Shown in pieces: positions 1-8,713 of a stretch of DNA of 43,667 bases (positions within the stretch are counted from its first letter, which is position 1; every line of letters begins with the position of its first letter). The notes beneath the pieces are model-generated. The model saw only the letters and a program-made list of their open reading frames with translations, did no database searches and was not told the origin of the DNA. The stretch comes from Flavobacterium psychrophilum (lineage in GTDB: Bacteria; Bacteroidota; Bacteroidia; Flavobacteriales; Flavobacteriaceae), in contig DZAU01000004.1 in assembly GCA_022729635.1 (NCBI GenBank), positions 11,112 to 54,778 on the forward strand. The letters are read 5' to 3'. Position numbers and translations under genes: made by a program.

Positions 1-1
1 A

Positions 2-64
2 AAAGAAAAACTGGAACGAAGCAAAAGCGGAAAATTGAAACAGTTTGTTTCGTTACTAAAATAA
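2..64 (+). CDS. C-terminal end of an unidentified protein
   Basis: An open frame entering from the left edge gives about 20 residues, rich in Lys and Leu (ending FVSLLK), before a TAA at 62-64. The composition is plausible for a real C-terminus, and the spacing to the next gene is normal. The fragment is too short to assign a family. Its place before wecB would fit a polysaccharide gene, but that is only a guess. Confidence 0.4.
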   Translation, partial: KEKLERSKSGKLKQFVSLLK

Positions 65-69
65 TTGGA

Positions 70-156
70 GGTCGCAAATTGCGGTCTCCAAATGTAACTC
101 TTGAAGTCACAATTTGTGACATCAAGACGTTTAAGGTCACAAATTGTGACCTTAAA
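70..156. repeat. cluster of GTCrCAAwTTGyGAC palindromes upstream of the ORF6N gene
   Basis: Three related palindromes lie just before the ORF6N start: an imperfect one at 70-86, a perfect one at 106-120 (GTCACAATTTGTGAC), and a perfect one at 130-156 with 13-bp arms around a central A. The same motif occurs inside the gene at 382-396 (GTCGCAATTTGCGAC), where it encodes the family's conserved SQFATS stretch. The copies could be operators for an autoregulator or displaced copies of the coding segment. The sequence alone does not decide. Confidence 0.6.
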
Positions 157-175
157 AAAATTAAAAGAATACTTT

Positions 176-697
176 ATGGAAAACGAAATACTACTTTCTG
201 AAGAATTAATTTCTAATAAAATTTACTTTATCAGAAACCAAAAAGTGATGATAGATGTTGACTTATCTGAACTTTATAACATTGAAACTAAAAGATTAAA
301 CGAACAGGTAAAAAGGAACTTGTCTCGATTTCCTGATGATTTTATGTTTCAATTAACCGAAAATGAATTTCAAAACTTGAAGTCGCAATTTGCGACATCA
401 AGTTGGGGTGGAACTAGAAAATTACCTTATGCGTTCACCTAACACGGCGTACTTATGTTATCAAGTGTTCTTAATAGCGACAAAGCAATTCAAACCAATA
501 TTCAAATTATGAGGATATTTTCAAAAGTGCGACAAATGCTTTTGGACACCACCGATTTGAAAATAGATATTCTACAGATTCAGAAAAAATTAGAAAATCA
601 CGACAAGAATATCGAGTTGGTTTTCTCTTATTTAGATGAATTGTCCGAGAAAAAAGAAAATGAGCAACCAAGAACAAAAATTGGTTATAAAAAGTAA
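176..697 (+). pseudogene. ORF6N (KilA-N-like) domain protein, broken by one in-frame stop
   Basis: Read through a TAA at 440-442, this is one continuous frame of about 173 residues. It has the ORF6N N-terminal domain (IYFIRNQKVMIDVDLSELY, then RFPDDFMFQLT, then LPYAFT) and a C-terminal coiled-coil tail (NHDKNIELVFSYLDEL). ORF6N domains are DNA-binding modules common in phage and mobile regions. Family members normally read AFTEHGVLMLSS here, so a single G-to-T change turning GAA into TAA explains the break, and the frame is intact on both sides. I chose ATG 176 because the upstream in-frame TTG at 101 lies in the palindrome cluster. Re-initiation at ATG 455 could make only the tail. The gene is probably inactive. 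Confidence 0.75.
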
Positions 698-712
698 ATT
701 AACAAAAGGAAG

Positions 713-738
713 AAGATTGCTTCGTTCCTCGCAATGAC
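713..738. repeat. intergenic GCAATGAC-type repeat copy
   Basis: The segment AAGATTGCTTCGTTCCTCGC followed by AATGAC matches a repeat familiar from many Flavobacterium genomes, read in reverse as GTCATTGCGAGGAACGA. It lies directly before the wecB start. Related, more decayed copies are at 1842-1905, 5444-5460 and 12770-12790 in this window. Confidence 0.6.
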
Positions 739-744
739 AAACAA

Positions 745-1833
745 ATGAAAATAACAATTGTCGCAGGTGCAAGACCTAATTTCATCAAAATCGCACCCAT
801 TATCAAAGCGATTGAAAAAAAGCAAAACGAAGGAGTGAATATCTCCTATCGTTTAGTCCATACTGGTCAGCATTATGACAAAAACCTCAGCGATACTTTT
901 TTTGAAGAATTGAGTATTCCGCATCCAAATGTAAATTTGGAAGTGAAAAGCGGTTCACAGGCGGAACAAACCGCTGCAATTATGATTGCTTTTGAAAAAG
1001 AATTACAGCAAAATCCGTGCGATTTAGTTCTGGTGGTTGGCGATGTCAATTCTACGATGGCTTGTGCGATTGTGGCCAAAAAACAAAACATAAAAGTCGC
1101 TCACGTTGAAGCTGGAATTCGATCTGGTGATAGGTCAATGCCTGAAGAAATCAACCGAATGGTGACTGATAGTATTACGGATTATTTCTTTACCACATCA
1201 GAAACAGCATCGGAAAATTTAATAAAAAATGGCGTTGATGAAACCAACATTCATTTTGTGGGCAACGTGATGATTGATACTTTATATCAAAATTTAGACA
1301 GAATTTTTGCTCCCGTTTTTTGGGCAGCATTTGGATTAGAAACTAAAAATTATATCGTTTTAACTTTACATCGTCCGTCAAATGTAGATGAAGAACAATC
1401 GTTGATTCGGTTACTCGAAGGCATTGATAAACTTGCAGGCGACAAAAAAGTGGTTTTTCCCATTCATCCAAGAACCAAAACTATTCTTGGCGAAACTAAA
1501 TTAGAATTAAAAAACATTGTTTTAGTGGAACCACAAGGCTATTTGAATTTTATGTTTCTAATAAAAAATAGTTTTGCCGTTATTACAGATTCTGGTGGAA
1601 TTTCGGAGGAAACTACCGTTATGGGAATTCCGTGTTTTACGATGCGAAATAACACCGAAAGACCGGAAACAGAAAGCATTGGAACTAATACTTTGGTAGG
1701 AACTTCCATTGGAAATTTAGAAAAAGAATTTTTTGGATTTTTGAAAAACGGATTGAAAAAAGCCAGAATTCCTGAGCTTTGGGATGGAAAAGCTTCGGAA
1801 CGAATTGTTGAAGTTTTACTAACAAAAAATTAA
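745..1833 (+). CDS. wecB: non-hydrolysing UDP-N-acetylglucosamine 2-epimerase
   Basis: This 362-residue cytoplasmic enzyme should interconvert UDP-GlcNAc and UDP-ManNAc, a precursor for surface polysaccharides. The family's landmarks are all present: GARPNFIKIAPI at the N-terminus, HTGQHYD near residue 40, VVGDVNST, the HVEAGIRSGD and MPEEINR block, LTLHRPSNVD, FPIHPRT, and the nucleotide-binding stretch ITDSGGISEE with RNNTERPE. Length is normal for the family (about 360-380). The ATG follows a short repeat. The GT4 gene follows after a 90-base gap on the same strand, and a sugar transferase and UDP-xylose synthase lie opposite, so a polysaccharide role is likely. A wecC partner is not visible and may lie to the left. 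Confidence 0.95.
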   Translation: MKITIVAGARPNFIKIAPIIKAIEKKQNEGVNISYRLVHTGQHYDKNLSDTFFEELSIPHPNVNLEVKSGSQAEQTAAIMIAFEKELQQNPCDLVLVVGDVNSTMACAIVAKKQNIKVAHVEAGIRSGDRSMPEEINRMVTDSITDYFFTTSETASENLIKNGVDETNIHFVGNVMIDTLYQNLDRIFAPVFWAAFGLETKNYIVLTLHRPSNVDEEQSLIRLLEGIDKLAGDKKVVFPIHPRTKTILGETKLELKNIVLVEPQGYLNFMFLIKNSFAVITDSGGISEETTVMGIPCFTMRNNTERPETESIGTNTLVGTSIGNLEKEFFGFLKNGLKKARIPELWDGKASERIVEVLLTKN

Positions 1834-1841
1834 CCGCAGAT

Positions 1842-1905
1842 TTGTCATTCCGTAGGAATCTCAACAAACATTAAATACGTAATTTTAGATTCCTACGCAA
1901 TGAAA
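1842..1905. repeat. imperfect intergenic inverted repeat (GCAATGA family)
   Basis: CGTAGGAATCT at 1851-1861 is exactly complementary to AGATTCCTACG at 1887-1897. The flanks are TGTCATTC on the left and GCAATGA on the right. The right flank contains an ATG at 1900 that could be mistaken for the start of the next gene. Confidence 0.6.
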
Positions 1906-1920
1906 AAAAGAGTGAAAAAA

Positions 1921-3105
1921 ATGCAAGAAATCCTCATCATATCGAATTATTATCCACCTGAAAAGGGAGCTGCTGCCAATAGAATTGAGCAATTAGCATT
2001 AAAATTACATCAAAATAATTACAAAGTTTACGTGCTTTGTCCGCTGGGAAATTATCCAAAAGGCGAATTATTCCCGGAATACAAAGGCAAATTTTCTGTG
2101 GTCGAAAATCTTCAGCATATTATAGTAAAGCGTCTTTGGATTTACCCGAGTGTCAGCAAAAATTTATTGGTAAGAATTGTTTCGGTTTTGTCCTTTTCTA
2201 CAATGCTTTTTTTCTATTTATTGTTCAAAAAAACACCTCATAAAGTGGTGGTTCAATCGCCTCCATTATTATTGTCATTTATCTCTGTTTTTGTGCTTTC
2301 TCTAAAGAAAAAGAAAATAATTTTGAACGTTTCTGATCTGTGGCCATTGGCCGCTATTGAATTAAAAGTGCTGAAAAAAAATAGTTTTTCTCATAAAGTT
2401 TCCTTGTTTTTTGAACGATTTATTTATAAGAAATCATCAATAATTTTAGGGCAATCCAACGAAATTATAACACACATTCATTCTTTTTTCCCTGAAAAAA
2501 AATGCTTTTTGTACCGCAATTTTCCAAATCATCAAGTGGCAGAAATGAGTTTTGAAACCAAAATAAATGATCCTATAAAACTATTTTATGCCGGATTATT
2601 GGGAGTTGCGCAAGGGGTTTTTGATTTGTGCCAAAAAATTGATCTACGGAATTTGAATATTGAATTACATCTTTTTGGCGATGGTGCCGAAAAAAAACAG
2701 CTTGAAAATTTAATCAATCAAAATCCTCAAAAAAAAATATTTTTTCACGGAATGTTGGAACGAAAAGCTTTGCACGAAAGCTTGAAAAATTTTGACATTG
2801 CAATTGTTCCTCTTAAAACAAGGATTTTTGGATCTGTTCCTTCAAAAATATTCGAATATGGAGCATTGGGATTCCCTATTCTATATTTTGGTGGTGGTGA
2901 AGGCGAAAAAATTGTGGAAGAAAATGATTTAGGTTGGGTTGCCGAAGTTGGAGATTTCAATAGTTTAAATTCTGCCTTAAACAAAATTTCAAAAGAAGGA
3001 AAAGAAAGAGTTCAAACCATGAAAAAACAGGTTTTTGATTATGCTGAAAATAATTTCAATCTTGATATTCAAATACAGGAATTAATAGAAAAAGAAGTGT
3101 TTTAA
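1921..3105 (+). CDS. GT4-family glycosyltransferase (GT-B fold)
   Basis: A protein of 394 residues from ATG 1921, probably a cytoplasmic or peripheral-membrane glycosyltransferase that adds a sugar to a lipid-linked surface polysaccharide. The N-terminal half has the GT-B opening (ISNYYPPEKGAAANRIEQLA) and hydrophobic stretches near residues 75-100 and 105-125. The C-terminal half has LHLFGDGAEKKQLE and the donor-site region VPLKTRIFGSVPSKIFEYGALG with a later GLGWV-like ENDLGWV, typical of WcaI or GT4 enzymes. ATG 1900 would add seven residues, but it lies in a repeat, so I prefer 1921. Donor and acceptor cannot be told. It ends overlapping the opposite-strand gene by four bases. Confidence 0.85.
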   Translation: MQEILIISNYYPPEKGAAANRIEQLALKLHQNNYKVYVLCPLGNYPKGELFPEYKGKFSVVENLQHIIVKRLWIYPSVSKNLLVRIVSVLSFSTMLFFYLLFKKTPHKVVVQSPPLLLSFISVFVLSLKKKKIILNVSDLWPLAAIELKVLKKNSFSHKVSLFFERFIYKKSSIILGQSNEIITHIHSFFPEKKCFLYRNFPNHQVAEMSFETKINDPIKLFYAGLLGVAQGVFDLCQKIDLRNLNIELHLFGDGAEKKQLENLINQNPQKKIFFHGMLERKALHESLKNFDIAIVPLKTRIFGSVPSKIFEYGALGFPILYFGGGEGEKIVEENDLGWVAEVGDFNSLNSALNKISKEGKERVQTMKKQVFDYAENNFNLDIQIQELIEKEVF

Positions 3106-4454
3106 TATGCTTTTTCGTCTCCTTTCAAAGTATTGAAGACGGTGTTGAAGATGATTTTAACATCTAATAAAATAGACCAATTTTCCATATAAAAAATATC
3201 ATATTTCACTCTGTTTATAATGTCTTCATCGGTTTCTACTTCGCCTCGAAAACCTTTGGTTTGGGCAAGTCCAGTGATTCCTGGTTTTACAAAATGACGC
3301 ACCATAAATTTATCCGTCATCAAAGCATATTTATCATTATGACTTACCGGGTGTGGTCTGGGCCCAACAACTGACATATCTCCTTTTAAAACATTGAAAA
3401 ATTGTGGTAATTCGTCAATGCTCGTTTTACGAATAAATCGCCCTATTTTGGTTATTTTTAAATCATTTATTAAAGCCAAATCTATATCCTCCTGAGAATT
3501 TAATGCCATCGAACGGAATTTATAGCAATTGAATACCGTATAATTCAATCCGTTTCTTTTTTGGATAAAAAACACCTGTCCTTTTGAATCTATTTTTATA
3601 ATTATAGCCATAATTGGCACAAGCCATGATAAAATTCCAATGATGATTAGTGTTGAAAAAAGAATGTCAAAAACACGTTTTATGATTTTGTTTATGGTTT
3701 CGTCTTGTAAAATATTTCGTGAGGGAATGACAGGGATATAATCGTAATATTCGAACTTTACGGTATGAGACAAAATTTGCTTTTCGTCAGGAATAAACTT
3801 CAAGGTTATTAAATTATTATCAGAAAAATTTATAATCTCTCGAATTTGCTTTTCAGATAAATCAGCCGTAGCACAATATATTTCATTGGTTTTATTCTCA
3901 AATACATACGAAAGGCAACTCTCTATTTTTTCTCTTTTATGGTCTGATAACGTAAATACTTTTACTAATTTATAACCATAATCTGGATTCTCTGTAAAAA
4001 ATGCTTTTAAAGGATTGATATTTTTAGTATTCCCTAATAATACAACCGTTCTATAATTAGCTCCAAACAAAACCCTATATCTTCTTAGAAAATAATAGAT
4101 AAAAAGTTTTGCCGCAACAATTAAAACCAGCGAAATAAATACAAATAAAACAACCTTTTTTTGATTTGCTAATTCAGAATAATTTAACTCCAGAGCTAAA
4201 CAAAACAAAGTAAATAAAACAAACTGCTTTATAGCGCTATTTAGAATTGCAATTACCTTTGTATAACGATAGACTTCATAAAAACCCAAATAAAATCCAA
4301 TCACAATCCAAGCAAAACTTATAAAAAAGGAATAATAAATAGGATTAGAATGAAATGGCATTATGTAAATAGCCAAAACATTGACGATGATTAAATCAAT
4401 TAAATAGGAGAAAGGTCGAATATAGCCTGAATATCTTCCGGTTTTTGTCTTCAT
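3102..4454 (-). CDS. polyprenyl-phosphate sugar-1-phosphate transferase
   Basis: This 450-residue integral membrane protein should start repeat-unit assembly of an exopolysaccharide or glycan by moving a sugar phosphate from a UDP-sugar to undecaprenyl phosphate. The N-terminal part has several membrane helices (about residues 15-120), followed by a soluble middle domain. After about residue 260 comes the bacterial sugar transferase domain: a membrane helix (LFSTLIIIGILSWLVPIMAI), FFIQKRNGLN, YKFRSM, IGRFIRKTSIDELPQFFNVL, and GDMSVVGPRPHP. This is the WbaP/WcaJ architecture at its usual length. Its start overlaps the stop of the UDP-glucuronate decarboxylase gene by one base (TAATG), so the two are translationally coupled. 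Which sugar is used is unknown. Confidence 0.92.
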   Translation of the reverse strand: MKTKTGRYSGYIRPFSYLIDLIIVNVLAIYIMPFHSNPIYYSFFISFAWIVIGFYLGFYEVYRYTKVIAILNSAIKQFVLFTLFCLALELNYSELANQKKVVLFVFISLVLIVAAKLFIYYFLRRYRVLFGANYRTVVLLGNTKNINPLKAFFTENPDYGYKLVKVFTLSDHKREKIESCLSYVFENKTNEIYCATADLSEKQIREIINFSDNNLITLKFIPDEKQILSHTVKFEYYDYIPVIPSRNILQDETINKIIKRVFDILFSTLIIIGILSWLVPIMAIIIKIDSKGQVFFIQKRNGLNYTVFNCYKFRSMALNSQEDIDLALINDLKITKIGRFIRKTSIDELPQFFNVLKGDMSVVGPRPHPVSHNDKYALMTDKFMVRHFVKPGITGLAQTKGFRGEVETDEDIINRVKYDIFYMENWSILLDVKIIFNTVFNTLKGDEKAY

Positions 4455-5437
4455 TAAATGATGTACTTAGAAAAGTCTTTGTGTTCTTCTTTTAGTAATT
4501 CTTCGGTTGATAATGATTTGAAATAATCATACGTTATTTTCATTCCTTCTTCTCTGGAAACTTTTGGTTCCCAACCCAATAATTCTTTGGCTTTTGTAAT
4601 ATCTGGCTGGCGTTGTAAAGGGTCATTTATTGGTAACGGATGATACACCACTTTCTGTTTTGTAGCCGTGAGTTTAATGATTTCATCTGCAAAATCTTTG
4701 ATGGTAATTTCGTCTGGATTCCCAATGTTTACCGGAAGCACATAATCCGAATGCAGTAATCTAAAAATACCTTCTACTTGATCATCTACATAACAAAATG
4801 AACGGGTTTGCATTCCGTTACCAAAAATAGTCAAATCTTCGCCACGCAACGCTTGCCCAATAAACGCAGGAATAACTCGACCGTCGTTGAGGCGCATTCT
4901 TGGACCATAAGTATTAAAAATCCTAACGATTCTTGTTTCTACACCGTGAAAAGTATGGTAAGCCATCGTGATGGATTCCTGAAATCGTTTGGCCTCATCA
5001 TAAACTCCTCTTGGTCCAATGGTGTTTACATTGCCATAATATTCTTCGGTTTGAGGATGAACCAATGGATCTCCATAAACTTCTGATGTTGATGCAATAA
5101 GAATTCTAGCTTTTTTGACTCTTGCCAATCCTAGAAGATTGTGCGTTCCTAAAGAACCTACTTTCAATGTCTGAATTGGAATTTTCAAGTAATCTATCGG
5201 GCTTGCCGGCGAAGCAAAATGAAGTATATAATCTATTTTTCCTGGAACGTGAACAAATTTGGTAATATCATGATGATAAAATTCGAAGTTTTCCAATTTG
5301 AATAAATGCTCAATGTTTTTTAAATCTCCCGTGATGAGATTGTCCATTCCAATAACAAAATATCCTTCCTTAATAAAACGGTCACAAAGATGTGACCCTA
5401 AAAATCCTGCTGCTCCGGTAATTAATATTCTTTTCAT
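4454..5437 (-). CDS. uxs: UDP-glucuronate decarboxylase (UDP-xylose synthase)
   Basis: A 327-residue extended short-chain dehydrogenase that should convert UDP-glucuronate to UDP-xylose in the cytoplasm using bound NAD. Visible features are the Rossmann motif [10 protein letters not shown] at the start, the UXS signature [12 protein letters not shown] with [19 protein letters not shown] with the catalytic Ser/Thr, the YDEAK active-site Tyr-Lys pair, and [10 protein letters not shown]. The UXS-specific ASPASP stretch separates it from ordinary dTDP-glucose dehydratases. It is the first gene of a two-gene minus-strand unit with the sugar transferase, which suggests that xylose, or a sugar derived from it, enters the same polysaccharide. 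Confidence 0.9.
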   Translation of the reverse strand: MKRILITGAAGFLGSHLCDRFIKEGYFVIGMDNLITGDLKNIEHLFKLENFEFYHHDITKFVHVPGKIDYILHFASPASPIDYLKIPIQTLKVGSLGTHNLLGLARVKKARILIASTSEVYGDPLVHPQTEEYYGNVNTIGPRGVYDEAKRFQESITMAYHTFHGVETRIVRIFNTYGPRMRLNDGRVIPAFIGQALRGEDLTIFGNGMQTRSFCYVDDQVEGIFRLLHSDYVLPVNIGNPDEITIKDFADEIIKLTATKQKVVYHPLPINDPLQRQPDITKAKELLGWEPKVSREEGMKITYDYFKSLSTEELLKEEHKDFSKYII

Positions 5438-5443
5438 ATTTCT

Positions 5444-5460
5444 GTCATTGAGAGGAACGA
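5444..5460. repeat. decayed GTCATTGAGAGGAACGA repeat copy
   Basis: GTCATTGAGAGGAACGA between the decarboxylase gene and its upstream neighbour differs by one base from the GTCATTGCGAGGAACGA core seen in reverse at 713-738. A CCCGCCGAGG segment follows at 5465-5474, giving an unusually G+C-rich spacer. Confidence 0.5.
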
Positions 5461-5497
5461 CCTACCCGCCGAGGTAAAAGCCGCCTGTTCCTTTCTT

Positions 5498-7180
5498 TTA
5501 TTTCACATTAAAAATTTGTTCCAAAATCTTGATTGTAATCAAATAAGTAGGTTTTACACCTGTTGTTCCCAAACCTCCCGAAGCCAGCGTGCTTCCAGTT
5601 TCTAATGGATTATCCGAAGCATAATAAGCATATCGTACTTTCACGTCTTGGGGAATACTTTTTCTGATTTTTGAGGCGGATTGAATGGCTTTTTGATAAT
5701 AAGAACCTTCCATTTCAAGTCCGATAACTCCCCAAGTCGATTCGTGAAAAAACTTTAATAAATCTTTATTTTGCAACGAAGTTCCTAAAACGGTAACCAT
5801 TGATCCTTCAAAAACAGAAAGGTCATTTCCTTCAAACATTTTGGAGGTTAATTCATTTTTGAAAAAATAATTGTCGGCCGTTCCTTCATTTATATGGGCT
5901 GTTGGAATCATAATGTCGCCCTTGTCACCTTCTAAAATTCCTGCTTTTCCCATTATAGACACTGACTCCACGTTTAAAAAAGCATTTTCTTTTTTATAGG
6001 GTTTCAATAATTCGTCAATGGTTTCATAAGCTTGTTCGCCAAAAGCATAATCCATCACAATAATTACAGGTTTTTGGTCATCAAAATTTACCTTTGGAAA
6101 AGATGATTTAGCCCAGTCAATTTTGGCCGTGTCAAATATTTGTACATCTATATTGGTTCCTGAATTGTCCGGAATAAAAATCATTCCGTGTAATTTTGCA
6201 AAATCCTCTACTTGCTTTCTATGTTCATTTGCGCCAGATTTACTTAATTCCTCATAAATAAACAAGTCTGATTTGTTTTTAAATTTGTTTTTTAAAACCG
6301 TGTCGGCAAAAATAGAATTCATCACGCTGTGCATGTTGGCGCTGATAATATGAATTGGCCTATCTAAAAGTTTGTTCTTTTTTAGGACTTCTTTGATGTT
6401 TGTTGCCCAGATTTCGCCGTGAATATGATGTCCTAATCTTTCTCTTAAAATGGGACTAAAAGTTATGGTCCTTTTGTTGTCATCAACAACTTCTTCTATC
6501 GCTAATTTTCCTAACCAATAAATAACGTGCAGAAAACGATCTGGCGAAACTTCTGAACCAAAAGCATCATAAATGTCTAAAACTTCTATGAATGTTCTTC
6601 CCAAAATATTTGCTGCGTGCGAAACTGCTTTTTCTTTCTCAACTTGATTGAGTTTTTTCTTTTGCGAAACTGCTAATTCTAGTTTTTGCCAATCTCTGGA
6701 AACTTCGCCTGCATCATCGAGTAAAACTCTGTTTCTTATCTTGTGTGATTCTATAAAAATGAATGTCAAATGCGTTAAAATATCATAAATATCCGAACGT
6801 CCACGGGTGATTTCGACATTCATTTGCTCTTCGTCAATGCGATAACAATTTCGACGCCTTTTTGGAGGAACAATGGCCTGAAAATGTGATTTTGAATAGC
6901 CTTCGTCAGATGTTAAATTGATAAAACGACATTCTTCAATTCCTATTGGAAGGCGTTCAATAACATACAAAAGTCCGTTGAGTTCTACCTTTTCTTCGGC
7001 AATATTCCCATAAATTTCTGGTCGTAATAAAAGTAACGCTTCTCGCAATGTTTCGCCCGAAACACCCATTGGTTTATAAAAACCACGGTTAAACAAATGG
7101 CGCATTGTGATGTACATTTTTTCGATTGCTGCCGAAGATTCTTGTGCTCTTGATCTTGATATGTTTTTTATTTCTTTCAT
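5498..7180 (-). CDS. uncharacterised protein with nucleoside-phosphorylase-like C-terminus (DUF6909-type)
   Basis: A soluble 560-residue protein of unknown function. I recall this family as DUF6909, largely restricted to Bacteroidota, but cannot check. The N-terminal 250 residues are mostly helical and charged, with a basic patch PPKRRRNCYRI. A segment LDRPIHIISANMHSVMNSIF follows. The last 200 residues carry an ordered set of motifs like those of PNP/MTAN enzymes: SIMGKAGILEGDKGDIMIPTA, then GSMVTVLGT, then GLEMEGSYYQ near residue 487, then YYASDNP near residue 520. In that superfamily the Met-Glu pair binds ribose and the Asp is catalytic. I infer a nucleoside or nucleotide N-glycosidase or phosphorylase activity; this is not demonstrated. 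ATG 7180 is preferred over the in-frame 7204. It lies 35 bases after the GH3 gene, so one operon is likely. Confidence 0.7.
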   Translation of the reverse strand: MKEIKNISRSRAQESSAAIEKMYITMRHLFNRGFYKPMGVSGETLREALLLLRPEIYGNIAEEKVELNGLLYVIERLPIGIEECRFINLTSDEGYSKSHFQAIVPPKRRRNCYRIDEEQMNVEITRGRSDIYDILTHLTFIFIESHKIRNRVLLDDAGEVSRDWQKLELAVSQKKKLNQVEKEKAVSHAANILGRTFIEVLDIYDAFGSEVSPDRFLHVIYWLGKLAIEEVVDDNKRTITFSPILRERLGHHIHGEIWATNIKEVLKKNKLLDRPIHIISANMHSVMNSIFADTVLKNKFKNKSDLFIYEELSKSGANEHRKQVEDFAKLHGMIFIPDNSGTNIDVQIFDTAKIDWAKSSFPKVNFDDQKPVIIVMDYAFGEQAYETIDELLKPYKKENAFLNVESVSIMGKAGILEGDKGDIMIPTAHINEGTADNYFFKNELTSKMFEGNDLSVFEGSMVTVLGTSLQNKDLLKFFHESTWGVIGLEMEGSYYQKAIQSASKIRKSIPQDVKVRYAYYASDNPLETGSTLASGGLGTTGVKPTYLITIKILEQIFNVK

Positions 7181-7215
7181 AAATGTCTTTTTTGTAACCT
7201 GCAAATGTATGGTTT

Positions 7216-8703
7216 TTATTTCTTATTCAACAAATTCACTATTTTTCTATCGTTGCTCAATCTCGGTATTTTGTTTTGACCGCCTAGTTTTCCAATGGAT
7301 TTCATATAATCCTGAAAACCGTTTTTTGAAACTTTCGAAATTACTAAAGTCTGCAACACTTTGCCAACAATCAAGTCGTCGTAATATATATTTTGTTTGC
7401 GCATTGCGTTGTCTAAAACTTTGGCAAAGAAATCTAAATTTTCAGGTTCATTTTCAAATTCGATAAACCATTCGTGATAAGGAAGTCCTTCGTTTGTCGT
7501 GATTTGTGGAGCAACCGTAAATTCGTTGATGCGAATGTTTGTTCCAATTAAGGCTTCCTGCAAAGCACTTTCTACTTCTTTACCAATAACGTGTTCGCCA
7601 AAAGCAGAAATATAATGTTTGATTCTTCCTGAGACGATTATACGATACGGTTTCAAGCTCGTGAATTGTACTGTGTCGCCAATATTGTAGCCCCAAAGTC
7701 CGGCATTGGTAGAAATAATCAAAACATAATTTACATCTAATTCGACTTCGCCAATTGTATATCGTCTTGGGTTTTCGGTGTAAAATTCGTCACTTTTTAT
7801 AAATTCATAAAAAATTCCGGCGTTCAACAACAGCAACATTCCTTTTTCTTTTTGAGAATCCTGATAAGCAAAAAACCCTTCGGAAGCTGGAAATAATTCG
7901 ATGCTATCTACTTTTCGTCCGATAAGATTTTCGAATTTAGCGCGATACGGTTCATAATTGACTCCGCCGTAAATGAACAAATTGAAGTTTTTGAAAATTT
8001 CGCCTACAGACTTTCCCTCTTTTCGATGCAATTTCTCAAAATACATTTGCACCCAAGACGGAATTCCGGAAATGACGGTCATATTCTGGTCAAAAGTCTC
8101 TTCGACAATGGCGTTTACCTTGGTTTCCCAGTCTTCGATACAATTGGTTTCCCAAGAAGGCAATCGGTTTTTTTGAAGATATTTTGGAACAAAATGCGCC
8201 ACGATTCCTGATAATCGCCCAAATTGAATTCCGTTTTTTTCTTCGAGAATTGGACTTCCTTGGAGAAAAATCATTTTTCCTTCTACAAAATCGGCATTTC
8301 CCGTTTCGTGAATATAATGCAAAATTGCATTTCGAGCAGCTTCAATGTGAAAAGGCATTGATTCCTTAGTAAGCGGAATGTATTTAGCTCCAGAAGTGGT
8401 TCCCGAAGTTTTGGCAAAATAAAGCGGTTTTCCTTTCCAGAGTATATTTTCCTCGCCTTTTACCACTTTTTCGATATAAGGTTTTAAGGCTTCGTAATCT
8501 CGAATTGGAACATTTTTGGCAAAATCTTCTGCTGTTTTTATTTGATTGAAATGATGGTCAATCCCAAAATTTGTGTTTTTTGCCTGATGAATCAAATCCT
8601 CGAATACTTTGCGTTGGGTTTCTATTGGATTAGTTGCCCAAAGTTGGGTTTTTCGATAGATTTTTTTGGCAAAAAGTTTAGCGAAAAAAGGTTTTAAAGA
8701 CAT
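7216..8703 (-). CDS. GH3-family acyl-adenylating enzyme
   Basis: A 495-residue cytoplasmic protein of the GH3 family, named for plant auxin-amino acid synthetases. These enzymes activate a carboxylate with ATP to an acyl-AMP and usually pass it to an amino acid. Seen here are the phosphate-binding motif AKTSGTTSGAKYIPLT near residue 95, FPASEGFFAY in the middle, and the hinge region YNIGDTVQFTSL with VSGRIKHYISAFGEHV. Length is normal. ATG 8703 is chosen because the longer frame from 8760 overlaps the upstream gene by 47 bases and lacks family features. Bacterial members have unknown substrates. The operon with the phosphorylase-like protein is notable, since GH3 chemistry releases AMP. Confidence 0.88.
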   Translation of the reverse strand: MSLKPFFAKLFAKKIYRKTQLWATNPIETQRKVFEDLIHQAKNTNFGIDHHFNQIKTAEDFAKNVPIRDYEALKPYIEKVVKGEENILWKGKPLYFAKTSGTTSGAKYIPLTKESMPFHIEAARNAILHYIHETGNADFVEGKMIFLQGSPILEEKNGIQFGRLSGIVAHFVPKYLQKNRLPSWETNCIEDWETKVNAIVEETFDQNMTVISGIPSWVQMYFEKLHRKEGKSVGEIFKNFNLFIYGGVNYEPYRAKFENLIGRKVDSIELFPASEGFFAYQDSQKEKGMLLLLNAGIFYEFIKSDEFYTENPRRYTIGEVELDVNYVLIISTNAGLWGYNIGDTVQFTSLKPYRIIVSGRIKHYISAFGEHVIGKEVESALQEALIGTNIRINEFTVAPQITTNEGLPYHEWFIEFENEPENLDFFAKVLDNAMRKQNIYYDDLIVGKVLQTLVISKVSKNGFQDYMKSIGKLGGQNKIPRLSNDRKIVNLLNKK

Positions 8704-8713
8704 TATAAGAGTT

